NCBI GenBank assembly: GCA_036365145.1
Contig: JAEOAD010002183.1
Location: 2,046,001-2,110,000, forward strand
Length of the DNA: 64,000 bases
Reading direction: 5' to 3'
Source: Orientallactaga sibirica
Taxonomy: Eukaryota; Chordata; Mammalia; Rodentia; Dipodidae
Shown here: piece by piece, positions 21,734 to 33,539 of the stretch
How the letters are laid out: each line of letters begins with the position of its first letter
Position numbering within the stretch: the first letter of the stretch is position 1
The notes under the pieces: generated by a model
The model's database searches: none
What the model saw: only the letters and a program-made list of their open reading frames with translations
What the model was told of the DNA's origin: nothing
Program-made: the position numbers and the translations under genes

Positions 21734-22490
21734 CCGTTTAAAAAGAAAAGCAATGAAAAGCCCTCTTGAGATGATATTATTCTGTGATATGTTATGATGG
21801 GCTTACACACCAAATATCTTATTAGGCCATTTGCTTTTCTGACTGTTCTCTCAACCTATGTCATAAGCATCAGCCTTGAATTCTTTTTCTAGTTCTTCCC
21901 TTATAGTTTAAGAGCTCATAAAACCATTCTTTTATAAAAAAAAAACTCGACAATCTATCATGACAGCAAAAATCAATGTCTCCATTTCTGTCATAGCCCA
22001 GCAATTTGCCTGTGTCTTCTGACATATCCTGATGAGATTACTACTCAACTTCAGTACCCTTCCTTACCACCCAAGTGAGTTCCCTTTCCCCATTAATCTG
22101 TATTTTCATCTATCCAAGATGTCAACTTGATATCTTACTTTCCATTCTGTTTAACTCACTGGTAACCAGATCTCTGAAACAATGCATTGAAATGGAAATC
22201 TCCCCTAGAAAATGCAGTCATAAATGTGTGTCAAGTAGATCATGTGTCAGCCTTTTAAAATACAATTCAGATAGAATGATATAAGTCACCAAGGATATAA
22301 CTGCATTTTTATTTTCCAACCAAGAATGTGGGACTCCCAGAACTATAAAAGGAGTGATTTTGATTTCTAACAGGTTATTGTTCTGGCCCTTTAAAGTCAC
22401 TCACCTATTACTTCTGTATGCAAAATTCATACAACAAAATTAAAATATATTCTGTGGAACATGCAGCCAAAGTATTTGGTTAATAATTAC
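21734..22490. other. Unassigned AT-rich DNA
   Basis: No gene or named repeat is recognised. Confidence 0.4.
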
Positions 22491-22494
22491 TGGT

Positions 22495-22690
22495 TTTCAT
22501 CAGATGTCTACTGTACAGCAAGTATTATATACTCTGTGCAAGGAGAATAAGTATTATTGAACTGCTTTTTTTAAAGGAATTAAAACTGAGGCTCAGAGAA
22601 CTTAAATAAATTTGATTTAAACTGCACAATTAGTCAATAGAAATTCAGGATTTAAACTTAAAACCTACACCTTTAACTGTTCAGACATGA
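22495..22690 (-). mobile_element. MIR-like relic
   Basis: GTCTACTGTACAGCAAGTATTATA and AAAACTGAGGCTCAGAGAACTTAAATAA, then CTGCACAATTAGTCAATAGAAATTCAGG, follow the order of an antisense MIR. It is strongly diverged. Confidence 0.5.
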
Positions 22691-23234
22691 GTTTGATTTG
22701 ACCAGATCTTTCATCTTTAAAAATGGAATTGAGGATTTAGGAATCTGAAACTCAGGTTTTTGAGTAGCTCTTTGAATAATTTTATTTTCACAGATTCAGT
22801 AAAATGACATCATTTTCCTTTATTCTGCTTGGTTCTGGAATGACTAATGAACAATAGGAAATAAGCAATCCCCTCTAAGACCACCATCAGCTCAGAGGGA
22901 CACCAACACTAATCAAGCAGTAATACAAACAGAAGGGAAACTAAAAAAAAAAAAGAGAGAGAGAGATGAAAACAAAATATAAACATGGGGATATAACTGG
23001 AATTTATGTGCCCTCAGTGATTATCACAACTTATTATTAAACCATCATCACTTTCTCTTAGTGCTTATACACATTTATTAGCCAGTGAACAAGCCTGTGA
23101 AGGGGGGGGGGTGTTGTCAACACTTCCCAGGAATAAGTGAATGTCTCTGAGGCCCAACCAAGGCAATAATGCTAAAACAGTATCAAACCCACTCTACATC
23201 TTGTCACAGAGTGTTACTCACTTGGACATCCTGC

Positions 23235-23395
23235 TCTACACTTAATGCTCACAGCCACCTTTAGAGGAGGCACTGCTGTGCTCAGTTTTACAGGTGAGAA
23301 CACAGAGACTTTTCTAGGTCACAGAGTTCCAGAGCCCATGAATTCTGATGTCAGTGTAATGTTCTTTGCACTCTAACACAGCTCAAGAATTCTGC
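23235..23395 (-). mobile_element. MIR-like relic
   Basis: AATGCTCACAGCCACCTTTAG, CAGTTTTACAGGTGAGAACACAGAG and GGTCACAGAGTTCCAGAGCC follow antisense MIR order. Just upstream is a G8 run at about 23103. Confidence 0.6.
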
Positions 23396-24205
23396 TTTGA
23401 GTATCTCACATGTGCTGGGGTGAAAGGTCATGATAGTATGAATAAAAAAAAAAAATCAGTAGGGCAGAGAGCCTAGAAAGCTTTAATGAGATATTTCCCC
23501 CTTGGCTAATAACCCCTGAAATGATGAAAGAATCCTGCAATGAACATTGCTGGGATTGATGTTGAGTCAGTGATTAAAGTACAAAAGATCTGCATTTAGT
23601 GTTGATATGGTGACCACAAAGCAAAAGATCTTGGTCCTCCATGAGTTCATCATATTACTGGGGGGTAAGCTGGACTGAAAAAAGATAAGATCTTTTCCAA
23701 GAAAAGGACAGTCTCTGTTGGATGACTGGCTCAAAAGAAAATTGCATTAGAATTTCAGAGAAGCCAGAAGAGAAGTATTACATGCTCAGGGAAGAGGAGG
23801 GCACCTGAGCATCCTGCCAAGAACGATTGTGTGCCTTGGCTCATCTATTTGTATGTTTGCACATATTATTTGGATCCTTTCTGGAACACAATGGGAGAAA
23901 AATTTACTTTCTCGCCTCTCATTCTATAAAAAATTTTTTAAAAAAGAAAAATGACAAATTCTCCAAATACAACATTGAATGGCTACGTGAAAGACCCATC
24001 CAAAGTTTAAAAGTGTTTTGAAAGGGGCCTAAAGGACCACACTCTGTGAAATGAAGTAAATCAAGGAACTTGTGTTCTTTTGGAATGGACATTTTTTTTT
24101 GCTATAAATATTAGTATGTGATTTGTTTCCTAAGAAGGAGTGTACCCTTAATGTGGCTGTTTATGAAAATTGCTTCCTTCTGGCGTAAAAAAATATGACA
24201 CAGAA
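23396..24205. other. Unassigned DNA
   Basis: No gene or repeat is recognised apart from short A-runs at about 23445 and 23930. Confidence 0.4.
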
Positions 24206-24208
24206 AAG

Positions 24209-24523
24209 TTGGGGAGATGGCTTAGTGGATGAAGCACTTAGCATGAGTACCTGAGTTCAAATCCCCAGACCTCACATAAAGCCAGTAACACAGATGTGTA
24301 TAATCCCAGTGCTTCGATGGCAAGAGGGGAGGTGGAAATTAGAAAAATTCCAAAGGCTCAGGAACCAGATAGTCAGGCATTTGTATCAAGATCTAATGAT
24401 ATCAAGATGTCAAGATATAAAGAGAGACCCTGTCTCAAACAAAGTAGGAGACAAAGACCTACACCTGAGGTTGTCCTCTGACCTGCACATACCTGCTGTG
24501 GCATTCATGTGTACACACACAAA

Positions 24524-24561
<38 letters not shown>

Positions 24562-24565
24562 AAAA
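24209..24565 (+). mobile_element. B4/RSINE composite SINE with (CA)n tail
   Basis: The head GTTGGGGAGATGGCTTAGTGG is followed by TGTATAATCCCAGTGCTTCG, then GAGAGACCCTGTCTCAAACAA and CACCTGAGGTTGTCCTCTGACC. It ends with a CA microsatellite at about 24517-24560. This is the B4 order of a tRNA-like head, a B1-like body and a CA tail. The open frames running through the (CA)n (24294-24689, 24410-24811) are artefacts. Confidence 0.75.
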
Positions 24566-24729
24566 CGTCACGTCCCTAGCTAGAAACTCACTGGGATTTA
24601 AATCTCTATGTACAAAATGTATAAATCCAGCCATGTCAAAAGAGATACCTGCAATGAAAGTCAGAACTTTTCCCTCTCTTCCCTTCTGATGGTTAATCTC
24701 ATTTCCGCTATAGAATGGGGTCATGGGGA

Positions 24730-24912
24730 CAGTGGTCATATTATTAAATGGGTCCAGGAGTTTCACTGTATGAAAATGTTCTGGGATGGATATTGGTGAT
24801 AGTTTCACCACCAGGTGTGTACAGTCAATGTCATAGAACTGTACACATAAAACTGGTTAAAAAGTAAATTTTATGTTATGTGTATCTTTCCAAAAACTTT
24901 AAATAAAATGAA
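24730..24912 (+). mobile_element. Old L1 3' end
   Basis: GGGATGGATATTGGTGATAG, then CATAGAACTGTACACATAAAA and GGTTAAAAAGTAAATTTTATGTTATG, are the terminal phrases of old L1 3' UTRs, in plus orientation. Confidence 0.6.
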
Positions 24913-24937
24913 TGTGCTTCAAAATCAGTTAATGAAA

Positions 24938-25002
24938 GATACATGCATGGTGGCATTTACCTATAATCTTAGTACTCAGGAGGGTGAGGCAAGTTAAAAG
25001 CT
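24938..25002 (+). mobile_element. B1 fragment
   Basis: CATGCATGGTGGCATTTACC and TAGTACTCAGGAGGGTGAGG are diverged 5' B1 blocks. The element stops after about 65 bp. Confidence 0.5.
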
Positions 25003-25249
25003 AACACATTTTATTTTATAAACCCTTTGAAAAAATATCCCAAATAAATGGAAGGAAGGAAAGAAACTTTGAAATGCACAGTATGAAGATAACTCAGACT
25101 GTGCTGGAAGTAATACTGTGAATAATTCAGGTGAATCATGGCTGCTTCCTAAATTGCTTGAGGGATAATTCAGTTGTCCAAATAGATATACAGCAATCTA
25201 ACAGAAGTACATCGAGGCTTGCAGCTAATATTTTCAGTTTAAGAAAACC

Positions 25250-25525
25250 AATATTTCAAAATTATATTTCAGTGCCTAGAATGTACAACTCAGACACAGA
25301 AATAAAACAGATGTTACCAGAAGCTGGAGAGACATTAATAGATGCAAGGTTTCTGCTTGAGATGATAAAGAAAGTTCTAGAAATAGTGTAGGTGGCTACA
25401 AAACAATGGCTGTACTTTGCTTAAGTATAAACTTGTCTTATTTTGTGTGATATACTTAATGCCACTAAATTATACAATTAGAAACTATTAAATTTTCATA
25501 TATATACCACAAAAAGACCATCTCA
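25250..25525 (+). mobile_element. Old L1 3' end
   Basis: GAAGCTGGAGAGACATTAATAG, ACTTAATGCCACTAAATTATACAATTAGAAAC and ATTTTCATATATATACCAC resemble the distal end of old L1 elements. It is diverged and may overlap an unassigned part. Confidence 0.4.
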
Positions 25526-26735
25526 GCCATTCAGACACTTGAAATAAAAATGAAATAAAGATTTTTTTGAGGTGGGGAATCCTAGGGGAAAAGACTACTG
25601 AAGAACTGGTAGGCTCTGGAGGAAGGCCATATTCATAAATCAGGCTGCTGTGGAGGTAAGGAACATGTAGACCACAGCTACCTAGACATGCCTTCTTGGT
25701 TTTTTTTTTTTTTTTTTCTAGCAGCCAGAAGTTTCCAAGTGAACCCATCTCTCTTCCATGGCCTCCTGGTTCCTTTTTTCTGTCTTCTTAAACTATTCCG
25801 AGCCCTCTAATTGGTCATTTTCTTCCTTTTATATTGGCGCACACCCACGTAAAACAAACAAACCACATAGACTAGAGAGGGGTGGTAGGGCGGAGGCTCA
25901 TTTCACAGAGTTAAAGCAAACATCAGTGAAGCTGCAGAGACCACAATTTGATTTAGACAAGTTCAGCTATGGAAATAAGTGTCAGACAAGACAATTGCTT
26001 CCAGATCTCAACAGGCCAGGGATGGAGAGAGTAACTGTACTATTTATCAGTCAGTTCACAGAGGGTGCAGTTGAAGTTAAGGGAATGGATGGGGGAAAAC
26101 AGAAGAGTTAAAGCCCCTTTTCATCAACTTGACACTGAGAAAGCCAAGTGTGTCGTAAAGCTCTGTTGAGTGCTGACTAGGCTGTGGGTTTGGGCAGGGA
26201 AGGGAAAAGGATATCCCAGAGAACAGCGGTGCAGCTGATTCTGAGGAGACACCTTCTCTATGACTCCCACTGGAGCCACAGAAAAGTCTGAACAAAGGAA
26301 GCACAGGGACCTTACAGCCATGCCCTGAGTAGGTCAAAGGCTGCCCAAGTATGAGCATCCTAGAGAAGTACGGACTCAGACAGAAACACGGATCATGCAG
26401 GAACAAACTTCTCCTTGGTACTCTTGATCATCAGGAGAAAGAGACAGACAAGATGAAGTGTGACTTTCTATAGCTCTTCACAGAGACGTGTCGCAGTAGG
26501 GCACCCAGAACCTTAAAAAAAAAAAAAAAAAAAGAAAGAAAACAGTTGTAGTTGACTGCGGATGAAACCCATTAAGGCCTCGTCATTTGACAAAGCACTG
26601 AAGGAGCCAGGAACATTGTGTGTTAAGTTGAGCCTTCCCTTTTGGGAGCTATCAATACAAAGGCTCAGCTCACGCCCATAGCACGGAGTCAAATGTTGGA
26701 CAAGAATTTTGCCAATTCCACTCTTTTGTTTTTTT
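25526..26735. other. Unassigned DNA
   Basis: No gene or named repeat is recognised in 1.2 kb. Open frames at 25758-26111 (+) and 26077-26406 (-) are about 110 codons but show no domain, coding context or splice signals I can defend. An A-run lies at about 26515-26533. Confidence 0.4.
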
Positions 26736-26739
26736 GCAT

Positions 26740-26927
26740 GTGCACACTATATGTGGTGTGGCAGTGTTATATGTATGGTGTGTGTATGTGGTACATGTAG
26801 TTACAAACGTGCAGCCATGCCCAGCTGTTTATGTGGGTTCTGAAGTTTGGAATTCAGTGGTCTCCCGCCCTCATGCTTGTGCAGGAAACCCACTTAATAG
26901 TAGCTGAGCCATCTCTCCAGCAGAGAA
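26740..26927 (-). mobile_element. B3-like SINE
   Basis: A GT-rich start (ATATGTGGTGTGGCAGTG, GTACATGTAG) is followed by TTATGTGGGTTCTGAAGTTTGG and ends in the antisense tRNA head TAGCTGAGCCATCTCTCCAGC. This is the order of rodent B3 in minus orientation. Confidence 0.55.
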
Positions 26928-28395
26928 TTCAGGCCACTCTGCTCATACTTAACACAGGACAATTTTGTCATCAAAGCCTACATGTTTGTGCCTTTGAAAA
27001 ATCTACTGCACCTTGAAAACATTGCAAGGCCACTAGAGAAGAGAAAAGAAGTCATGCATGTATGAGCCAAATGGTGCACTCACAAAATAACAGGCATAAA
27101 CAGAGAAATAAAAGGAGGCCCAGAGTTCTGAAAGATGCAGGGAAAGCAGTTGAAATGGAATGTCACAGTAATGTCCTGGAGAGCCATGGTTGCATATAAA
27201 ACTGTGAACGTTTGTAATTAATCCAGCAACACTAGCATTACCTATAATTAATATGAAGTGTATTTTTGCTCCTTCAGAAGAAAGAAAGAAGAAAAGGACC
27301 CTCAGTAATGGCAGCCACATTTTCTTCCTTCTAGACTTTGTTACTTTAGCTACTAACTCTGTTTATGAATTTTACTAGAGAATTATAATTAGCTGTGTTA
27401 CAATGAAGAAATTTATTTTAGCTACATGTCCTATATGTTATTGAAATGATAGAGAAAGCAGCAGAAAAGGAGCCCCTACCAAACAGGATCTCAAATTTAT
27501 TGAGTACAATTTTTACATGTGAAATTATCACTCTGTTACCAAGCAACCACTGTGATTAGGGTTTCTACTCTTTCATGGTCGTTTTGCATCCGCTCTAACT
27601 GGACAATCTTCAAGGTCTGTTTCAGCTCCAAGTTCCCATGAGTCTGTGAGGGATTTGGGATCCTAAGTTGTTAAAAAGGGAGTTCTGACAAAGAGCCAGA
27701 GGTCAGGCAAACCGAACCTTCCCCAGATGCTGGCACTGATGCAAGAACATGTCCCTTCCTCCTTGCAAAATGACTCACTGTGGGCAATGATGGTGAGGAG
27801 GACTGGGCACATGCGAGGTTTTCTCAACTTTATAAAAATGCTGTACAGACAAAGCTTTAAGAAATTCCTGCCACTCTCCACCTCACTTCTAACCAATTTT
27901 TTGTCCCTCAGGTCCTCCAACACAGAAACTGCAGAACTCGCCATCTGTGTGCTGTTAGCGTGGAATATTAACAATTCAGACCCAGCTCCCAGTAGTGGTG
28001 GTGTGAGGATCAACTAATTAAGCCCTGTAAGATGCTTTGAAGGATGGACAATAGAACACTCGGGCTGTCAGAAAGTATTCACACTATTTCCTGACCCGAG
28101 GTGGAGGCTGCAGCACATGTCACCCTTGGCTGGTATTTTGTCACACTTGGACAAAGGGCTCTGGAGTCAAAGGGCAGCTTAAACTACATGCCCAATATGA
28201 GGCTTACAGGAATTCCTAGGAATCATTTATTGCTCAGGATTGTCAACTGCCTGAATCACTTTCTTTCTTCCCACAGATTGGTTCTTTCCTTATTTCTGCT
28301 CCCAGCTGAGCGGAGCACACGTCTGCAGTGAGAGAGTGGCCAGCCTCCCTGGGGCCCTCTGTGTTCATGCTTAGTTGACATGGGCTGGTTTTTGG
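26928..28395. other. Unassigned DNA
   Basis: No gene or repeat is recognised. Open frames at 27663-28013 (-) and 27727-28017 (+) occupy the same DNA on opposite strands and show no protein family. Confidence 0.4.
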
Positions 28396-28399
28396 TTTG

Positions 28400-28527
28400 G
28401 GGAATTTTTGTTCTGTTTTGCTTTGGTTATCTAAGACGGGGTCTGGCTATGTGGCCCAGGCTGGCCTGCATCTTGCAATCCTCCTGTCTCTGCCTCCTGA
28501 GTGTTAGCATTACAAGTATGAGTTACA
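28400..28527 (-). mobile_element. B1-like SINE
   Basis: TAAGACGGGGTCTGGCTATG, TGGCCCAGGCTGGCCTGCATC and TCTGCCTCCTGAGTGTTAGCATTACAAG are antisense B1 blocks. It is diverged. Confidence 0.6.
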
Positions 28528-29260
28528 CATGGAAACATGAATATTCTAATACTTCTTTCTACTATGAACTAGTAGTGACTTATAAGTTTTCTTTTCTATC
28601 TCCCCACCTAATTCATAACATTGCTTTGGGTTTCCTTGTGATAGTTAACCTTAAGACCACCCTTGACTACCAGGTAGCTCCACCCAGATGCAGCTGGGGA
28701 AACCAGTGGCCCAGTTTTCCCAATATACCCTTCCTTGGTAGTGTTGTCCAGTTTAAAAGTGAAAAGCAGCTTCCCACGCACACCTGGGCTGTCTACAGAT
28801 AATTGGCTAACCCTTACCCATCACTGCCAATACACTCCGCATGGAACCCTTCTAAAGCATATCCATGTGACAGGTTTATAGAATTATTAGATGCTGGCAT
28901 CTGAGGGTGAACGTACTGGCATTTGGAAAGCCTGATAGCATTCCTGCGCATCTGCACAGCTCCTTTTAGTAGCCTTGTAATGATGTCCTTGAATAGGAAG
29001 AGACTTGACAGATAAAAATAAAACTATGAGCAATACATTAATTTGATCCATAAGGCCTGCTTTAATGTATTTTAAAACAATAATTACTTTTCACGTAGGT
29101 GAAGGAAAGATATACATGCAATTCAACCTGCTTTGTGTATCTATTGCCAGTTGACATATTCTCTGAATGAATGAAGTATAAGCATTTATGAACCACTGCA
29201 TAGCTACTTTGTGTAATTAATAGCTGACTCTCCTGGATTCTTGCAGGCTTTGTGTCATCA
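28528..29260. other. Unassigned DNA
   Basis: No gene or repeat is recognised. Confidence 0.4.
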
Positions 29261-29444
29261 TGGTGGCCTCTGAGGACACCACGATGAACATCCATGCTCT
29301 ACATCTGACAGCCTGTCTGTCTGTCTGTCTTCTTCTCTGTCCCACTTGTGAATGGTGGCCTCTGAGGACACCATGATGAACATTCATGGTCTGTACCATG
29401 ACAGCCTGTCTGTCTGGCTGCCTTCTTCTCCGTCCCTATTGTGA
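29261..29444. repeat. Two-copy 92-bp tandem duplication
   Basis: TGGTGGCCTCTGAGGACACC starts at 29261 and recurs at 29353. Each unit continues with GATGAACATxCATG, a TGACAGCCTGTCTGTCTG block and CTTCTTCTCxGTCCC. The units differ by several substitutions and by the number of TCTG repeats. No open frame or known family is recognised. Confidence 0.85.
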
Positions 29445-29654
29445 TTCACAAACTGTGGGAAAACACACCTTTGGTTAAGGGTATGGCAAAGGTAATTGGC
29501 TAATGGACAAATATATGACCTTGACCTCATAAAGCATAACATTCAATCTTAGTAGTAAACTTTATTTAAAAAGAGAGAGAGAAATAATACAAAATTGTCT
29601 ATCCCAGGTCACACAGCCTGTGACAAAGTAGTCCTGAACTCTTCATGTACATTG

Positions 29655-30260
29655 TAGAGGGACTAAAAATTAGTGTCACCTCTCTGGAGGACAATTTATA
29701 CTTTGTACTTTGATGCACACAACATATGAATTATCCTTGTAGTGGATTCTCCAATAAATACAGCATTCATGTATGCAAGACACACATACAAGTCCATTTG
29801 TTGATTTAAATTAGCCAAAAAAAAAAACCTAGATATTCATCAATAGAGGATTGATTGAATCAGTTATGGCATCTCCATACAAAGCAATACAGTGAAACCA
29901 TTTTTAATTTGTATTTTTATTTGTTTTTTAATAATTGCATACATCATGTATATATTGTATTTTGATCACCCATTACCATCTCTTCTCCCCCTCCCACTCC
30001 AGCTGAACGTTTTCTTTCTATCACTTACTATGGCTGCACCACAGAAGAGAATGATTCTCTTCCCCCAGAAACCATTAACTGCCATTAGCTTCTCAGGGAG
30101 GGGTAGAGCCAGATGAGGAATGTGGACTGGCCCTGTCTTGTGCAGGTCTTGTGCAGGCAAGCACAGCTCATGCAACCATTTTTTAAGAATAAAATACATC
30201 TTAGATGTAATGATATGGATCAATCTCCATGATATATTTTGTGCAAATAAAATATAACAA
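29655..30260 (+). mobile_element. Old L1 relic split by an L1 3'-UTR insertion
   Basis: The plus-strand L1 order GCACACAACATATGAATTATC, CTAGATATTCATCAATAGAGG and CAATACAGTGAAACCATTTTT runs to 29904. It resumes after 30174 with AAGAATAAAATACATCTTAG and GATATGGATCAATCTCCATG. The interrupting segment is a separate minus-strand L1 3' UTR. Confidence 0.6.
29908..30173 (-). mobile_element. L1 3'-UTR insertion nested in an older L1
   Basis: TTTTGATCACCCATTACCATC, CCTCCCACTCCAGCTGAACG and CCATTAACTGCCATTAGC are minus-strand L1 3'-UTR blocks also seen at 35735. The flanks AACCATTTTTAA (29896-29907) and AACCATTTTTTAA (30174-30186) form a target duplication. This shows one L1 landing in another. Confidence 0.7.
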
Positions 30261-30278
30261 AACAAAAATTAGATGCAT

Positions 30279-30480
30279 TGGGCTGGAGAGATGGCTTAAG
30301 CAGCCTAAGGATCCAGGTTCAATTCCCCAGTACCCATATAAGCCAGATGTACAAGGTGACACATCAGTCTGGAGTTTGTTTGCAGTGGCTAAAGGCCCTG
30401 GCACACCCATTCTCTCTCTCTCTCTCTCCATATATATATATATGTCTGTATTTTTCTCTCTCTCAAATAAATAAAAATAT
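30279..30480 (+). mobile_element. Dip-like SINE, first of a serial pair
   Basis: GGGCTGGAGAGATGGCTTAAG, GTTCAATTCCCCAGTACCC, GCCAGATGTACAAGGTGACA, AGTCTGGAGTTTGTTTGCAGT, CT repeats, TATATATATA and AAATAAATAAAA. It is flanked by AAATTAGATGCATT on the left and AAATTGGATGCATATTC on the right. Confidence 0.9.
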
Positions 30481-30503
30481 TGTTAAAAATTGGATGCATA
30501 TTC

Positions 30504-30756
30504 TGGGCTGGAGAGATGGCTTAGCAGTTAAGGCACCTGCCGGCTAAGCCTAAGAAAGTCAGTTCCAATCTCCGGGTCCCACGTTTAGCCAGATGCAAAG
30601 TGATGCAAGGGCACAATGCCCCACTTGCCCACAGGGGGCTCACACATCTGGATTTTGTTAGCAGTTGCTGAAAGGCTGCTGGCGCTCCCATCTCTATCTG
30701 TCTTCCTCTCCCTCTATCTCTCTGTCTCTCTCTGTGTCTCTCTCCAAAAAAAAATT
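30504..30756 (+). mobile_element. Dip-like SINE, second of a serial pair
   Basis: GGGCTGGAGAGATGGCTTAGC, TTCCAATCTCCGGGTCCCACG, GCCAGATGCAAAGTGATGCA, ATCTGGATTTTGTTAGCAG, a long CT tract and an A-run. It has about 40 bases more than its neighbours in the middle (around GGCACAATGCCCCACTTGCC). Target duplications are AAATTGGATGCATATTC on the left and AATTTGGATGTATATTCC on the right. The head is almost unmutated. Confidence 0.9.
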
Positions 30757-30984
30757 TGGATGTATATTCCATTGAATAATATGATAGAACTTGACATAAA
30801 GGCTTAAAAGAAGTTTATATTTTATTCAAATAGTATAGATGAATAAGCAATAATATACATAAATATATCATGCATATACGTTTGAAAAGTGATAATGGAG
30901 TTTTATTGGAGTTTAGGGACAAAGATGAGGGAGATATGCTTTTATCTATATCCTTTTATGATAATATTTGAAATTTTTATAGTC

Positions 30985-33345
30985 TTTTTTTTTGACAACT
31001 TCTATACTTATAGACAATAAACCATGATATTTCCCTCCCCTTCCTCCATTCCCCTTCAGAACTTCACTCTCCATCATATCCCCACCCTCTCTCTATTAGT
31101 CTCTCTTTTAATTTGATGTCATCCTCTTTTTCTTCTATTATGAGGTTCTTGTGAAGTATTGCTAAGCACTGCAAGGTCATGGATATCGAGGCCAATTTCT
31201 GTCTGGACAGTTGCATTGTAAGCAGTCATATCCTTCCTTTGGCTCTTACATTCTTTCCACCCCCTCTTCCACAAAGGACCCTTAACCTTGGAGGGTGTGA
31301 TAGAGATGTTTCAGTGCTGGGCACTCCTCCATCTCTTCTTCTCAGCACTATGTTGCCTTTGGGTCATCCCAGTGGTCATGACCATCTGAAAAAAGAAGCT
31401 TCTCTAAAAAGAAGTGAGAGCAGCATTAATACATGAATATGAACATTACGTATAGTGCTTTCAGGGCAGTTTGGTGGGAATAATATATACATTTAGCCAG
31501 AACAGAGCAGGCTTTATACCCCTAAGGCTCATGATCTCCCCTGCCATAGACTTTTGATTAGGTTTTCAGTACCAGGCATGTATTACCTCCCATAGAGTGG
31601 GCCTTCAGTCCAATTAGAGAGCAGTTGATTTCCCCAAGAGCAGACATGCCACTATTGCACCCGTTTGGTCATTTGGTCTGTCTGGCCAAACTTGAAGTCT
31701 CCAGTGTCCACTGTTTTCACTGCTGATGACTTCTGTCTCCCATAGGGCTGCATGCAATGCAACTTTTTCCAGCTTTCACTTGGCTAGTCTATAGGGAGAA
31801 GGTTTTCTGCTCAGACCCAGCTTGATTTCTCAGTGACCTTGCCTCTCAGGCAAGTGAGGTCTTCAGCAATAGGGTCTTACCAACTGTTTCTTAAGGGAAA
31901 CCAAGGGTCTTGGCAATAGCCTGTAATGTTTTGGAGGCAACAGGGACCTCCCTGGCCAACAACTCACTGGAAGGTATCCCATCCCAGGCACTGAAAATTT
32001 TCTAGAAACAATTTATATCTCCTGGATGTGTCATTATTCAAAAAAATAGGTTTAAATAAGTCTTATTCAGAATATCTTGAATTTTGATTGACTCTCCACC
32101 CCCCACCCTTCTTTTACACATTCTCTTCCTCTGGCCTTGCTTAGGCCTTTACCCTGCCTATAATCTGTTCTTCTACTTCATATATACAATGCCATCCCCT
32201 TAAGTCCTTCCCTCTCCTCCCTCCCTTATAAGCTTTTTCTTACTTACTGGCCTCTGCTACCAATTTTTGGTTCCAGCTCACACACAAGTCTATACATTTG
32301 TAACTAGGATCCACATATGAAAGAGAACATGTGATGTTTGGTTTTCTGAGCCTGGGTTACCTCACTTAGTGTAATTCTTTCTAGATCCCTCCATTTCCCA
32401 GAAGATTTCATAATTTCATTTTTCTTTACCACTGAATAGAACTCCATTGTGTAAATGTACCACATCTTTATTATCCATTCATCTGTGAAGGGACATCTAG
32501 GCTGGTTCCATTTCCTAGCTATTGTGAATAGAGCATCAATAAACATGGTTGTGTAAGTATCTCTAAGATAGTGAGAAGGGTACTCCTGATATATGCCTAG
32601 GAGTGCTATAGCTGGATCATATGGTAAATCTATTTTTAGCTGTCTCAAGAACCTCCACACTGATTTCCACAATGCCTGGGCCAGATTACATTCCCATCAA
32701 CAGTGTAGAAGTGTTCCTCTTTCTCCACATCCTGGCCAACACTTATTGTCATTTGTTTTCTTGATGGTAGTCATTCTGACAGGAGTGAGATGGAATCTCA
32801 AAGTAGTTTTAATTTGCATTTCCCTGATGGCTAAGAATGCAGAGCACTTTTTTAGATGTTTATATGCCATCTGTATTCCTTCTTTTGAGAACTCTCTATT
32901 TAGTTCCTTAGCCCATTTTTTAACTGGGTTGTTTGATTTCTTATTGTTTTATTTTTTGAATTTTTTGTATATTCTGGATATTAATCCTCTGTCAGATGTA
33001 TAACTCGCAAAGATTTTCTCCCATTCTGTAGGTTGTCTCTTTGCTCTATTCACAGTGTCCTTTGCTATACAAAAGCTTTGTGATTTCATGAGATCCCAGT
33101 GGCTGATTAGTGGTTTTATTTCCTGAGTAATTGGGGTTATATTCAGAAAGTCCTTGCCTATGCCAATATGTTGAAGGGTTTCCCCTACCTTTTCCTCTAG
33201 CAGTTTCAGAGTTTCAGATCTGATATTAAGGTCCCTGATCCACTTGGACTTGATTCTTGTGCATGGAGAGAGACAAGGATCTATTTTCATCCTTCTACAT
33301 ACAGATATCCAGTTTCCCAGCACCACTTGTTGAAGAGGCTTTTTG
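30985..33345 (-). mobile_element. 5'-truncated L1 with 3' UTR and ORF2 C-terminal region
   Basis: On the minus strand the element runs from about 33345 (ORF2) to a T-run at about 30985-30993 (poly(A) complement). The 3' UTR (about 31000-32280) matches 19165-20100 block for block, including CATCATATCCCC, TTTAATTTGATGTCATC, GGATATCGAGGCCAATTTC and GCAGACATGCCACTATTGCA. ORF2 ends near 32304. It is a simple 5' truncation without inversion. No clear target duplication was found. Confidence 0.85.
32304..33345 (-). pseudogene. L1 ORF2 C-terminal fragment
   Basis: Two open blocks on the minus strand, 32949-33326 and 32304-32672, carry successive L1 ORF2 C-terminal sequences. The first includes GNWISVCRRMKIDPCLSP and KDTVNRAKRQPTEWEKIF; the second includes LKIDLPYDPAIALLGIY and KWNQPRCPFTDEWIIKMW. 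A shift or stop between about 32673 and 32948 breaks the frame. Endonuclease and reverse transcriptase domains are absent. Confidence 0.9.
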
Positions 33346-33539
33346 AGAAGACATACAATGATAACTTGAAAATGTCACCCGCATGTCTTTGTCCAACTTG
33401 AATGGCTCCTTGGGCCCATCTGTCCTTGCAACACCTGTGAGCAGTATGTGGTGTGTGTCTGAGGACCTTACTCCAAACGTCCTGAACTCAGGAACTATAG
33501 CTTACTTGCACTTTGGTCTGGGTTGAGTTGGGTTCGTTT

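Noticed and set aside
24294..24811. Open frames of about 130 codons on both strands
   Set aside because: They cross a (CA)n tail of a B4 SINE and encode HTHT or VCVC runs. No independent coding evidence.
29261..29444. Possible CRISPR-like direct repeats
   Set aside because: There are only two units, directly adjacent and diverged, in a mammalian genome. It is a tandem duplication.
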